NCBI GenBank assembly: GCA_022820485.1
Contig: JAJEFJ010000021.1
Coordinates: forward strand, 1-64,000
DNA from: Candidatus Latescibacterota bacterium
GTDB lineage: Bacteria; Latescibacterota; UBA2968; UBA8231
Direction of reading: 5' to 3'
DNA: 64,000 nt
Under the pieces are notes generated by a model that was given only the letters and a program-made list of their open reading frames with translations, made no database searches and was not told where the DNA came from. This document shows positions 15,319-24,729 of the stretch, piece by piece; the first letter of the stretch is position 1; the number at the start of each line of letters is the position of its first letter. The translations under genes were made by a program, and so were the position numbers.

Positions 15319-17315
15319 CGGTAAAAGGGCGGCGGCCTCAGCAGGCACTTGATGACGTGGGTGCCGGCGCTCATGTAGAGCACGCCGGGATTCCCTTCGG
15401 TCAAAGCGTAGAGTTCGGGCAGGGGCGGATCGTTGAGATAGGTCAGGACGCGGGACGAGCCGTCTATGCGGAACAGGTCAAAGCGCGTCAGGCCGTAGAT
15501 AAAGCCGTCAGAAGCGCAGATCAGCGGGAACATCTCCACCCCTTCGGGCACGCCCATCAACCTAGTACCCTCCGAGCGCAGGGGTCCTATCACTTCTTCC
15601 ACGACAAACCGCTCCGGGTCGAAAGCGAACAAGCGGCGGTTGTCCGTAGTGCCAAAAACCAGCCCCGAGGGGTGGACGGCCAAGCTGGTGACCGTGTTGG
15701 CCCCTTCCACTGGCCGCAGTTGGCAAATGCGCTGTTTTGTCTGGGGGTCAAAGACGAATAACAGGCCGTCGCGGGTGGTGATTTCCGAGCCGCGCCCCCC
15801 GTAAATGCTGGTGCCGCCGTACACATAGCGCTGGTCCGCGGCCACGCATTGCACGCTTTGCTCGGGGTCGAGGTAAATTTCCCTATCATCGAGGCCGGTC
15901 GCGGGATCGTACGAGGCCAAGGAGCCGCCGGGAATGCCATAATTGCTGCGGTTGGCCACGTAAATGCGACCGTCGGGTCCGCTCACCGCCTCAAAGGGTC
16001 GGTTCTGGTTCTGGCCCAACTGCCCCCAATTGCGCGGATTGCTGTCGTCCTCCGAGCCGGGATTCCACGGCCGACTCGGGTCGTACACGCCGATGTTGGA
16101 GCCGCCGTAGCTGCCGACGTAGAGCTTGTCTTGGTGAGCGTGGACGTGATAGAGTTCGCCGCCAGACCAAGTGTAACCCAAATCCTCTATAGCATCGGTA
16201 TCGGGATCAATGGCGCACAGGTGCATGCCGTAGATATTGGTGCCGTAGATTTTGCCTTCCGGCCCTCTACCCAAGGCGCATATAGCGCTGCCACGACTGC
16301 CTTGATAGACTTCAAAGCTGCGTTCTTCCCGGTCGCCAGTATCAGGATCGACGATAGTAGCGCGTCCCTCCTCGACTTGGGCGAAGACCAAATGGCCGTC
16401 TTTGCTCAGCCCCGATACACCGGCGAAAGGCCCTTGGCAAATGGGGCGAATGTCCAATGTATCGGCGTCGATGGCCACCAATTGCTCCCCAGCCCAAGCG
16501 TACACCACCCCGCGTTCACTGGCGCGGCTATTGCGACCCAAGGCTAAGGGCACAAGCGCCGCGCTAGGACTGTCGAGGCGGGCCACTTCGGTAAAATCAG
16601 CGTTGAGCACGCGCACTTGCTCGCCAGCCGCCAAAAACAGGCGTCCCCCTTCGGATACAGCGCCGGCAATCCCTTCGGCTCCGGTCGGCACATCGCTCAG
16701 TTGACCGCTTTCCACATCGTAGATCTTGTTCGGGACAGCCGGATAGCCGATGAGCAGCAGCCTACCGTCGGGCAGCAATTGAATATTCACTAGGCGATCG
16801 GTAGGCGGAGCAAACGGGCGACAGAGTTTGTCAAAGCACCGCTTTTGCGGGTCGTAGCAGAACAGCTCGGCCAGTTCGTGACCGCCCATGTACAACAGGC
16901 CGTCGCGCTCCTCCATGCACAGAAGGCGCTGATCACCGGGGGCGGGACGCCCCAGACTGCTGAAGGTGCGGGTCTGGGCGTCAAAGACCATGAGATGGTG
17001 CCCGTGATCGGCCGACAAGCCGGACATGATCAGGGCGTAAATGGTGCCGTCTGCGGCTTGGAAGACGGGGCCGTGCTCGCGGCAGGGCATGGGAAAGACT
17101 TCCAAGCCGCCAGTGTCGAGGTCGTTGCAAAAGTAGTGCGCCCCGTCCTGGGAGAATTCGGCACCCCAAGCCAAGGTGTGCCCATTGGCAGGGTCATAGG
17201 TGATGGAAAAGCCGTTCCACACAGCACCGACAAAGGGGATGCCCAAGTCGTAATAGGCCACGCGCGGGCGCAGAGTCGGCGGCAGGGTGGGAGCGCGGGA
17301 GGTGAGAGCTTGCAT
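15315..17315 (-). CDS. Large beta-propeller protein (NHL/PQQ-like repeats)
   Basis: A 666-residue protein made almost entirely of blade-like repeats with recurring patterns such as PDGRLLLIGYPAVP, GPEGKIYGTNIYG, PDGRIYVANRSNYG and PSGLVFGTTDNRR. It likely folds into one or two beta-propellers. There is no signal peptide or membrane segment, unlike most secreted NHL or PQQ propellers, and no catalytic motif. AGGAG lies five bases before ATG 17315. The stop codon is supplied by the palindromic repeat at 15291-15318. Function unknown; binding or lyase roles are both possible. Confidence 0.75.
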   Translation of the reverse strand: MQALTSRAPTLPPTLRPRVAYYDLGIPFVGAVWNGFSITYDPANGHTLAWGAEFSQDGAHYFCNDLDTGGLEVFPMPCREHGPVFQAADGTIYALIMSGLSADHGHHLMVFDAQTRTFSSLGRPAPGDQRLLCMEERDGLLYMGGHELAELFCYDPQKRCFDKLCRPFAPPTDRLVNIQLLPDGRLLLIGYPAVPNKIYDVESGQLSDVPTGAEGIAGAVSEGGRLFLAAGEQVRVLNADFTEVARLDSPSAALVPLALGRNSRASERGVVYAWAGEQLVAIDADTLDIRPICQGPFAGVSGLSKDGHLVFAQVEEGRATIVDPDTGDREERSFEVYQGSRGSAICALGRGPEGKIYGTNIYGMHLCAIDPDTDAIEDLGYTWSGGELYHVHAHQDKLYVGSYGGSNIGVYDPSRPWNPGSEDDSNPRNWGQLGQNQNRPFEAVSGPDGRIYVANRSNYGIPGGSLASYDPATGLDDREIYLDPEQSVQCVAADQRYVYGGTSIYGGRGSEITTRDGLLFVFDPQTKQRICQLRPVEGANTVTSLAVHPSGLVFGTTDNRRLFAFDPERFVVEEVIGPLRSEGTRLMGVPEGVEMFPLICASDGFIYGLTRFDLFRIDGSSRVLTYLNDPPLPELYALTEGNPGVLYMSAGTHVIKCLLRPPPFYR

Positions 17316-17546
17316 GGAGGCTCCTGTGGTTTGCTAGTGGCGAGGTTGGTCGGCCTCAAAAAACTGTCAAAATCCCCCACAAGTCCACCCCAAAGTCCAC
17401 ATCGCCACGATCAGCACCGACGGATTAACTTCAGTGCCTACTATTGCAAACGAGCTTGACCCACGACCAGCAAAATCCCTTATATTTGCTTTATACCCCG
17501 ACCACATGCTGGGCCTCTACAGCAGAAAGAAGCTAGCGGTAACTGT

Positions 17547-18836
17547 ATGCGAGCAATGACGCGGCGATCGCTGCTCCGTGCCGGCCTTACCGGTTGCTTG
17601 GTCGCCCCTTGGTGGCACGCGCTGCGGGCCTTTGCCGCCCGTCCCGCCGAACCGCCGACAAAATCTGGCGTGACCGATACCGAGATCATCCTCGGCACGT
17701 CCGCCGCCTTCTCCGGCCCCTCCCGGGGATTGGGCATCGAACTCTATCGGGGGGCCGGTGCGTATTTTGCCCACGTCAATCAGCAAGGGGGCGTGGCGGG
17801 CCGCACCGTACAGGTCAAAGCCTACGACGACGGCTACCAGCCCGGCCCTTCAGTCAAAAACACCATGAAGCTGATGCTCGACGATCAGGTGTTTTTGCTG
17901 TTCGGCTACGTTGGCACGCCGACGGTGACGCGCGTGTTGCCCATCCTCAAAAAATTCCAAGACCGGAACATCCTGCTGTTCTTCCCCTTCACCGGCGCAC
18001 AACCCCAGCGCGAACCACCCTATGGCACCTTCGCCTTTAATCTGCGCGCCTCCTACCGCCAAGAAACGGCTGGGCTAGTCGATAATTTCGTGCGCGTCAA
18101 CCGCCGGCGCATTGCCGTATTCTATCAGGCCGATGCGTACGGCCGCAGCGGCTGGGCCGGCGTGCGCAGCGCCCTGAAAAAGCACGGCGAACAAATCGTC
18201 GGCGAGGCCACGTACCGACGTGGCGAACGGTTCACCGGCACGATGCGCAAACAGGTTGAAATCCTCAAGGAGGCTAAGCCCGAAGCGGTGATCTGCATCG
18301 GAGCCTATGCAGCCTGCGCGGCCTTTGCCCGCGATGCCGTCGATCTCGGCCTGCAAGTACCCTTTGCCAACCTGTCCTTCGTCGGCAGCGAAAACCTCCT
18401 CAAGCTGCTCACCGAAGGACGCGACGACAGCCAGCGCTACACGCAATGGCTGGTAAACTCCCAAGTGGTGCCCAGTTACGAAGACACATCCATACCCGCA
18501 GTCCAAGAGTACCGCAGCTTGATGACTCGCTACGCCCCGCAGCCGCCTGCGGAACTGTTAAAAGACCTCTATACGCCCTTTGACCACAGCTTCGTCAGTC
18601 TCGAAGGCTTTCTCAACGCCAAGTTGCTGGTCGAAATTTTGCACCGCCTCGGGACCGAGCCACAGCGCCACCAACTCGAAGACGCGGTGTTCTCCGTTGC
18701 AGACTTCGACCTGGGCATCGGCGAACAGGTCTCCTTTGGTCCCGACCGACGCCAGGGTCTCCAGCGAGTGTACTACACAGTGGTCGATGAAGGCCGTTTT
18801 GTCCCCCTCGACGATTGGCGCGCTAGGTTTGCATGA
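17547..18836 (+). CDS. Tat-exported periplasmic solute-binding protein (type 1, Leu/Ile/Val-like)
   Basis: A 429-residue periplasmic binding protein of the branched-chain amino-acid type. A twin-arginine signal is visible (MTRRSLLRAG, residues 4-13), followed by the family start EIILGTSAAFSGPSRGLG and VNQQGGVAGRTVQVKAYDDGYQP. No ABC permease or ATPase gene is adjacent. Instead its stop overlaps, by ATGA, a membrane sensor-like gene. The pair looks like a ligand receptor and its transducer, as in systems where a binding protein feeds a histidine kinase. Ligand unknown. Confidence 0.85.
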   Translation: MRAMTRRSLLRAGLTGCLVAPWWHALRAFAARPAEPPTKSGVTDTEIILGTSAAFSGPSRGLGIELYRGAGAYFAHVNQQGGVAGRTVQVKAYDDGYQPGPSVKNTMKLMLDDQVFLLFGYVGTPTVTRVLPILKKFQDRNILLFFPFTGAQPQREPPYGTFAFNLRASYRQETAGLVDNFVRVNRRRIAVFYQADAYGRSGWAGVRSALKKHGEQIVGEATYRRGERFTGTMRKQVEILKEAKPEAVICIGAYAACAAFARDAVDLGLQVPFANLSFVGSENLLKLLTEGRDDSQRYTQWLVNSQVVPSYEDTSIPAVQEYRSLMTRYAPQPPAELLKDLYTPFDHSFVSLEGFLNAKLLVEILHRLGTEPQRHQLEDAVFSVADFDLGIGEQVSFGPDRRQGLQRVYYTVVDEGRFVPLDDWRARFA

Positions 18837-19558
18837 TGGTGATAAAAGTCCAAAAGCTCTTTAAGAAAACGCTGTTCGGCGTCTTTGCCCTATTTGGTTT
18901 GATCGGCCTATCGACCTCCATTCTGTGCGTCTATACGGTCGATACGCACCTGTCGGCTGAATACGAGAGCAATAGCCGCGACATCGCCAAAACCATCGCC
19001 GATTCCAGCGTCGATATTCTCTTAAATCGCGACTTGTCGGCTTTGCAGTCGCTCATCGATCAGTTCGTCGAGATTCAGGGTATCAAGTACATCTACATCA
19101 CCGACGAATCCGGCGGGTTCCTCGCCCACACCTTTGTGCCGGGTATTCCCGCAGAAATTCGCGCCAGCGACCCGTTTAATATGGAGACAGTGGAGCGCAG
19201 CCTGCCTGGGATGGGCGATTTCGTCGAAGTAGGCAGCCCAATTCTCGCCGGAGTTGCCGGGACGGTTCACGTGGGCATGGACACTGGTTTGATCGCGCTA
19301 AAAATTCAACGCGCAATCGGCCAGCAGGTGTACCTCTTCTCCATCATCCTCGTCGTCGGCGTCTTTGCCGCCATCTGGTTGGTCAATCTGGCAGCCAAGC
19401 CGCTGGGCGCGCTCTTGGGCTACGCCGTGGGCGTGGCGCGCGATGAGAAGCCCACCGACGACAACCTGCTGGCGCGCGACGACGAAGCTGGACACCTAGC
19501 CCGACTCTTCCTCTACGTTGCCGACAAAGGCCAGCGCTCGCCTGAAAGCGTGGAATAG
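18833..19558 (+). CDS. Membrane sensor protein lacking an output domain
   Basis: A 241-residue protein with a first membrane segment (about 11-35), an extracytoplasmic sensory region (about 36-155) resembling the ligand-binding part of sensor kinases, a second membrane segment (about 160-182) and a HAMP-like cytoplasmic region (about 183-232) that ends without a kinase, cyclase or methyl-accepting domain. The usual continuation would be PAS or HisKA-HATPase. It is translationally coupled to the upstream solute-binding protein. Either a partner kinase is encoded elsewhere or this is a truncated receptor. Confidence 0.7.
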   Translation: MMVIKVQKLFKKTLFGVFALFGLIGLSTSILCVYTVDTHLSAEYESNSRDIAKTIADSSVDILLNRDLSALQSLIDQFVEIQGIKYIYITDESGGFLAHTFVPGIPAEIRASDPFNMETVERSLPGMGDFVEVGSPILAGVAGTVHVGMDTGLIALKIQRAIGQQVYLFSIILVVGVFAAIWLVNLAAKPLGALLGYAVGVARDEKPTDDNLLARDDEAGHLARLFLYVADKGQRSPESVE

Positions 19559-19648
19559 GTTCGATTCCTGGTAACGTATCCGCAGATGAACGCAGAGGTG
19601 GAGTGAGGTCGCTCGATGCGAGTACTTGGTGATTGAAGTCTAAGGAAC

Positions 19649-20953
19649 ATGGCGCAACAAAGAGTACTAATTCCGCGCTCGCTTATGGCGCTGTTCTGCA
19701 CGGTCCTGCAGGTCTGTTTTGGGACGGTGTACGCGTGGAGTTTCTTCCAGACGCTCTTGGTGCGGCAATTGGGTTGGACGTTCACGGAGACGGCTTGGGC
19801 TTTCAGCCTGACGATCCTTTCGCTCGGCACCTCGGCGGCTTGGGCGGGCGCGCTGCTGCCGAAGGTCGGCCCGCGGCGCTTGGCCGTTACCGGCAGCGTC
19901 ATGTTCTCGGTCGGCTATATGCTGGCGAGTCTGGCGCTAAAGTGGGACATGCTGGCGCTGTTCTACGTGGGGTACGGCGTCATTGGAGGCGCGGGCATCG
20001 GGCTGGGCTACGTCACGCCCGTGGCCACGGTAGCCAAGTGGTTCCCAGACAAAAAGGGCTTGGCGACCGGCATCGTCGTGATGGGGTTCGGAGTAGGTGC
20101 CTTTCTGTTGAGCAAGGGCTTGGCACCCCTGTTAGTCTCCCGCCTAGCAGGGGATCTGTCCCAAGTCTTCCTGGGCCTCGGGGTAATCTTCGCCTGTGTC
20201 CTAATCCCCTGCAGCCTCCTCTTGAGCAATCCCCCGGCCGCCGCTGAAGTTGTTACCGAACAAACGCCTGCCGACGAGTCCGACTCGGCGGCACCGTACC
20301 TGCGCTCCTCTGAGTTCGCCCTCATGTGGATCGTCTTCTTCTTCAACATCGCCGCTGGCATCTCCGTCATCAGCTTTCAGTCGGAACTCCTGCAGGAAGT
20401 CTGGGGCCTAGCCGATCCAACTGTAGAACCAGCGACGTTGGCCGAGTATGGAGCCACGCTGATCGCCGTCAGTTCGCTGTGCAATGGCGTGGGCCGGCTG
20501 TTTTGGGGGTTACTTTCGGATCGGCTGGGGCGCGTCAGGGTCTTCAGGATTCTGCTCGCCAGTCAGATGGTTGTCTTTGGCATTTTGATGACCGAGCGCA
20601 ATCCCTATGTCTTTTCGGTCCTCGTTTGCTATATCCTCTTGTGCTTTGGCGGCGGCTTTGCCACCATGCCCTCTTTCGTGCTCGATGTTTTTGGCCCGCA
20701 AAAGATGTCGACGATCTATGGGACCATTTTGACGGCCTGGGCGGCGGCGGGAATTTGCGGGCCGCTATACGTGGGATACCTGAAGGATCAATACCCCGAC
20801 CGGGCCTTCATCTATTGCTTCCTGATCGGTATCCTAATGCTTGGGCTTGGCTACGTATTCTCTTACTTGCTGAGCGACGATCGCATTCGCCTCCGCCGAC
20901 CGACTTTGGAGGATACGCTGCGTCAGTATGGAATTTTGCCCCAAGGGAGCTAA
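19649..20953 (+). CDS. MFS transporter, oxalate/formate antiporter (OFA) family
   Basis: A 434-residue, 12-segment major facilitator. The opening with GTVYAWSFFQTLLVRQLGWTF and the GYGVIGGAGIGLGYVTPVATVAKWFPDKKGLATG loop are hallmarks of the OFA group, which carries small carboxylates such as oxalate, formate, lactate or other monocarboxylates. AAGGA precedes ATG 19649. The next gene, a PhyH-family dioxygenase, starts 38 bases downstream, so the transporter may import that enzyme's substrate. Specificity cannot be read from sequence. Confidence 0.88.
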   Translation: MAQQRVLIPRSLMALFCTVLQVCFGTVYAWSFFQTLLVRQLGWTFTETAWAFSLTILSLGTSAAWAGALLPKVGPRRLAVTGSVMFSVGYMLASLALKWDMLALFYVGYGVIGGAGIGLGYVTPVATVAKWFPDKKGLATGIVVMGFGVGAFLLSKGLAPLLVSRLAGDLSQVFLGLGVIFACVLIPCSLLLSNPPAAAEVVTEQTPADESDSAAPYLRSSEFALMWIVFFFNIAAGISVISFQSELLQEVWGLADPTVEPATLAEYGATLIAVSSLCNGVGRLFWGLLSDRLGRVRVFRILLASQMVVFGILMTERNPYVFSVLVCYILLCFGGGFATMPSFVLDVFGPQKMSTIYGTILTAWAAAGICGPLYVGYLKDQYPDRAFIYCFLIGILMLGLGYVFSYLLSDDRIRLRRPTLEDTLRQYGILPQGS

Positions 20954-20990
20954 ATTATACCAATGCAGTTAAACAAGTGGAGTTTTAAAA

Positions 20991-21815
20991 ATGGATGAAG
21001 AACAGCGCTTCGCTTTTGACACGTGGGGTTTCCTCACAGTGGAGGATGCAATCACCCCCGAACAGGTTGCAGATATCAAGGCCACCGTCGATGCAAAAGG
21101 CCCAGAGCTCCATTCGCAGCACGCAGACCGCGGCGGCTTCTGGTCCCAGGCTTTCGTCGATTTACTAGACGTCCCGGTAATTTCGGAAATCCTAGCAGAT
21201 ATCTACGGCGGCCAACGTGCCGGAGGCCTCCCCCCCTTCCGCATCGACCACATCAACGTCCACACGCACGGCACTTTCAACAAAAATCTCGCCGGAGGCA
21301 CCATCCACGGCGGCAACGGACGTTTGCTAGATCCCAAGCGACCGCACGAGCTAGTCACGCATTACTTCGAGCGCGACCCCGCAAGCGGGACGTTCTCCAA
21401 CGGTCTGGTCACCGTGGCGTACGAATTGGAGGACACCGTCTGTAACGGGGGTGGATTCGGCTGTTTGGCGGGATCGCACAAGGGACATTACCCCGTCCCA
21501 GAAGCATGGATCGATTTGTCCAAGGGCGTGCATCCAATGGTCACCCGCGTACCGGCCCGCGCTGGTACCGCCATCATCTTCACCGAGGCCCTGTGTCACG
21601 TCACACTGCCGTGGACGGCACCGAGCACGCGGACCACGCTCTTTTACAAATACATGGAGCGCGGGGAGACCTATTCCGGCCCGGATAATTTTTTCAGTCC
21701 AACGGACGCCGACCAATGGGCGGGGACCGACGAGCGCAAACGCGCAATCCTCGCTCCCCCACCGCAGGCGTTCGTCGAGCGCAAGGCCGAGTTAGCTAAG
21801 GCCGATTCGCAATGA
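20991..21815 (+). CDS. Phytanoyl-CoA dioxygenase (PhyH)-family protein
   Basis: A 274-residue Fe(II)/2-oxoglutarate-dependent dioxygenase-like protein. The start DTWGFLTVEDAITPEQV is typical of the family. FRIDHINVH and TIHGGNGRL lie in the region of the metal-binding motif, but a clear H-x-D is not obvious there, so metal binding needs testing. The GSHKGHYP segment and the distal CHVTLPW fit the C-terminal half. Many environmental PhyH proteins act on small molecules, not phytanoyl-CoA. It follows the OFA transporter closely and converges with a second PhyH gene. Confidence 0.8.
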   Translation: MDEEQRFAFDTWGFLTVEDAITPEQVADIKATVDAKGPELHSQHADRGGFWSQAFVDLLDVPVISEILADIYGGQRAGGLPPFRIDHINVHTHGTFNKNLAGGTIHGGNGRLLDPKRPHELVTHYFERDPASGTFSNGLVTVAYELEDTVCNGGGFGCLAGSHKGHYPVPEAWIDLSKGVHPMVTRVPARAGTAIIFTEALCHVTLPWTAPSTRTTLFYKYMERGETYSGPDNFFSPTDADQWAGTDERKRAILAPPPQAFVERKAELAKADSQ

Positions 21816-21837
21816 TTTAGGCGCGTCGGATCGCCCC

Positions 21838-23016
21838 TCACGCCACCGTCTGAAACCGCTCCCACGCCTCGCCAGCCGCCGCCGCTTGGCGCTCCAATTC
21901 GCTGCGCCAGCCCACGACCTCTCCGGCTTTAATGCGTTGGACATCAAACCCCGCGTACCGATCTTCGAGCGTATCCCCTAACTTCTGGGTCTCAGCCCAA
22001 CGATCCCACGCCGTCTGCATCCACTCGTACGGCAACGCCTCGCGCACCGCAGGATCGAGTTGCCACGCACTGCGCGCGTCCGCCACTGACGGCTCTCCGG
22101 TAAACGGACCCGACCACTTCGACCAGCCGATGGACAAGGTGTTGCGCTCGCGCTCGGGGACGGTGTGCCCGGTGTGGATCGTCACCCCATTGCGGATGAG
22201 GGCTTCCCCGGGCTTGAGGCGGATCGCCACTTGGCCCGGCAATGGGTCCTTCCTATTCCAACTAGGCGTGTACGGCACTCCTTGGTCCTTCATCGATTGC
22301 GGCAGGAGCACATCGTGCTCAAACGGCGTGCGCCAGCGCTCGTGGCTGCCGGGGATGAGTTCGTGGCACTCGTCGTCCACCAGCGCCAAGAACATGCTCA
22401 CGCCATTCCGCTCGGCGAGCGACTTGGCGTTATTGGCGCGGATTTCTGCCCAGCGGACTTTTTCGACTTCCTCGGAATAATCCTCCGGGCTTTCCCCTCG
22501 ATTGTCCCGCTGCGAAAAATAGGGCTTGCCCTCGCCCCACCACGTCGTGTCGCGGTGCCAACTCGGCCCATTCTCGTGGTGCCGGGGATTGCACCACAGC
22601 AGCAGACCACTCAGCGACATATCTTCAGGCCCAAGCCCGTCGCACCACGAGGCGACGAAATTGAGAAAATCATCCGAGCCGTGGAACTCGGCAAAGCAAG
22701 GCTCCGCAAAGGCGGGATGGATGAGGCCCCGAATCGCCCACGGCTCATTGCCGCCGGCGCGATGCACGTAGCCCTTTGAGCAGTCGATCTTGCTGTAGCC
22801 ATGCTCTGGCGCGCACGCTTCGGTGACGCGGCGGCCGGCCTCGCGGAGCACGGGGATCCACGGGTTATCGACAAAATCGGTGATGATGACGAAACCATGC
22901 TCTCGCAAGTGTTCCAACCGCTCGGGCGTGGCCCCGGGAGCGGCGAGTTCGGGCTTGGAGTCGGCAAAAGCTGTGGCGCGGTAGGTCTCCTGCGCCGGAG
23001 ATTGATCGGTAGTCAT
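21838..23016 (-). CDS. Phytanoyl-CoA dioxygenase (PhyH)-family protein
   Basis: A 392-residue Fe(II)/2-oxoglutarate dioxygenase-like protein, longer than the neighbouring PhyH protein. The facial triad can be placed at SWHRDTTWWG (H-x-D near residue 153) and TIHTGHT near 280, with RNTLSIGWSKW as the likely 2-oxoglutarate Arg strand. LREHGFVIITDFV is the usual family opening. It converges with the other PhyH gene with a 22-base gap but is not closely similar to it. The start is divergent from the pectate lyase gene. Confidence 0.85.
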   Translation of the reverse strand: MTTDQSPAQETYRATAFADSKPELAAPGATPERLEHLREHGFVIITDFVDNPWIPVLREAGRRVTEACAPEHGYSKIDCSKGYVHRAGGNEPWAIRGLIHPAFAEPCFAEFHGSDDFLNFVASWCDGLGPEDMSLSGLLLWCNPRHHENGPSWHRDTTWWGEGKPYFSQRDNRGESPEDYSEEVEKVRWAEIRANNAKSLAERNGVSMFLALVDDECHELIPGSHERWRTPFEHDVLLPQSMKDQGVPYTPSWNRKDPLPGQVAIRLKPGEALIRNGVTIHTGHTVPERERNTLSIGWSKWSGPFTGEPSVADARSAWQLDPAVREALPYEWMQTAWDRWAETQKLGDTLEDRYAGFDVQRIKAGEVVGWRSELERQAAAAGEAWERFQTVA

Positions 23017-23168
23017 TTTGCACCCCCTCTTTCGGCGGATGGGAAGGTTGGCCCTGTTGTCGGGGTTAAGCTACGTTTGGCCTCATTAGCTTGTCAATAA
23101 ATTTTAACCACTGGAAGTTTTTTCGATAATTTAGATATATCAAACTGACAAATCGCAAAGGCAACGGG

Positions 23169-24611
23169 ATGCACAAAATCGTTTCGCTATTTCTTCTATT
23201 GCTATGCAGCGCACCGCTCCACAGCGACGAGGTTTTGCACCGGGCTGCCGTGGAGACCATGGTCAAAGCGACGCGCTATTTTCGCGGCCAAGTGGCCACC
23301 AACGGCGGCTATCTCTGGCTCTATCAAAGCGATTTTACCCGCCGCGAAGGGGAAGGTATCGCGTCGCCGACCACCATCTGGGTCCAGCCCCCGGGCACCC
23401 CATCGGTCGGCATGGCTTTCCTCCAAGCCTACGACGCCACTGGCGACACCCTCTTCCTCAACGGCGCGGTCGAGGCGGCGCAAGCCCTCGTCTGGGGACA
23501 ACTGGCTTCGGGCGGTTGGGATTACCGGATCGACTTTGACCCAGAGGCGAGCAAAAACTGGCACTATCGGCGCGATGTCGAACAGGGCGACCACACAACC
23601 GGCGAACGCCGCAACCGCACCACCCTCGACGACGACAATACGCAGAGCGCCCTGCGCTTGCTCATGCAGGTCGATCAGCGCCTCGATTTTGCCAATGCGG
23701 ACGTACACCGCGCCGTCCGCTACGGACTGGAATCCCTGCTCAAAGCCCAATACCCCAACGGCGCTTGGCCCCAGCGCTACAGCGAATGGGCCGATCCCAG
23801 CCAATTCCCCGTCCAGCAGGCGCACTACCCGGCGACTTGGTCCCGCCAGTATCCCAAACAGCGCTACCTTGCTTATTACACCTTTAACGACAACGCCATC
23901 GCCGACGTCATTGAAACCATGATCGAAGCGCACAAAATCTACGGCGACGAGCGCTGGCGACGGGCAGCCGAACGAGGCGGCGATTTCATCATCCTAGCCC
24001 AGATGCCCGATCCGCAGCCGGCTTGGGCGCAGCAGTACAACTTGGCGATGGAGCCGGCTTGGGCGCGCAGATTTGAACCGCCTGCCATCACCGGCGGCGA
24101 GAGCTTTGGCGTAATGCAAATTCTGTTGGAACTCTATCTCGCATACGGCGAGCCGCGCTTTCTCGAACCTATCCCCCGCGCTTTGGCTTGGGCTAAAGCA
24201 GCACAATTGCCCGATGGGCGCATGGCCCGGTTCTACGAATTGCAGACCAACCGGCCGCTCTACTTTACCAGAGAATACGCGCTCACCTACAGCGATGCAG
24301 ACCTGCCGACGCACTACGCCTTTAAGGTGGGCAACCGCACGGACCGCATCGAAAGCCTATACCAGCGCATCCTCCAAGAAGGCCGCGAAACCATCCTCGC
24401 CGAACGCGCCCAAGTGCGCCCGGTCGCTGCAGAACGGATCCAAGCCATTATCGACTCCCTCGACGCCGAGGGCCGCTGGCTGGAAGAAGGCCGCCTGCGC
24501 AATCCCGAAGACCGCCACGCACCCATCGTCGCCGAGGTCATTTCCTGCCGCACCTTCAACCGCAACCTCACCCTGCTAGCTCAATACGTGGCCAGCCAGC
24601 ATCCGCCGTGA
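23169..24611 (+). CDS. Secreted pectate lyase, PL10-like
   Basis: A 480-residue protein with a short signal peptide (MHKIVSLFLLLLCSAPLHS) and the alpha/alpha-toroid layout of family 10 polysaccharide lyases, which cleave polygalacturonate by Ca2+-assisted beta-elimination. Recognisable blocks are NGGYLWLY, GGWDY, TLDDDNTQSALRLL, PNGAWPQRY, YTFNDNAI and WAQQYNLAMEPAWARRFEPP. It is standalone, with its 3' end inside a probable terminator hairpin. Marine relatives may act on other uronate-containing glycans, so pectin as substrate is only the family expectation. Confidence 0.85.
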   Translation: MHKIVSLFLLLLCSAPLHSDEVLHRAAVETMVKATRYFRGQVATNGGYLWLYQSDFTRREGEGIASPTTIWVQPPGTPSVGMAFLQAYDATGDTLFLNGAVEAAQALVWGQLASGGWDYRIDFDPEASKNWHYRRDVEQGDHTTGERRNRTTLDDDNTQSALRLLMQVDQRLDFANADVHRAVRYGLESLLKAQYPNGAWPQRYSEWADPSQFPVQQAHYPATWSRQYPKQRYLAYYTFNDNAIADVIETMIEAHKIYGDERWRRAAERGGDFIILAQMPDPQPAWAQQYNLAMEPAWARRFEPPAITGGESFGVMQILLELYLAYGEPRFLEPIPRALAWAKAAQLPDGRMARFYELQTNRPLYFTREYALTYSDADLPTHYAFKVGNRTDRIESLYQRILQEGRETILAERAQVRPVAAERIQAIIDSLDAEGRWLEEGRLRNPEDRHAPIVAEVISCRTFNRNLTLLAQYVASQHPP

Positions 24612-24669
24612 TGTATTCTGGCACCAGCTTTTGCCGGGCGGTGAAGCGGCGGATGCTGATAGATTTTTT
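24597..24669 (+). terminator. Long-stem terminator overlapping the pectate lyase 3' end
   Basis: A 12-base perfect inverted repeat (24597-24608, CAGCATCCGCCG, and its complement at 24647-24658) with a 38-base loop is followed five bases later by six T residues (24664-24669). The left arm includes the last coding bases. The loop is long for an intrinsic terminator, so efficiency is uncertain. Confidence 0.45.
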
Positions 24670-24729
24670 GTAGGCTCGGGCATATCTTAACCCTATATCG
24701 TTCACATCCTCAATAGATCGGAGGCCATT

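Noticed and set aside
15849-16547. 232-codon plus-strand frame opposite the propeller gene
   Set aside because: Antisense shadow; the minus-strand product has regular blade repeats.
19556-19575. tRNA T-loop-like string GGTTCGATTCC
   Set aside because: The stem pairs poorly and no acceptor, D or anticodon arms can be built around it; the left side is coding sequence.
19580-19600. ATCCGCAGATGAACGCAGA string between the sensor and MFS genes
   Set aside because: Resembles a short repeat seen in some genomes, but only one copy is visible here, so no repeat can be claimed.
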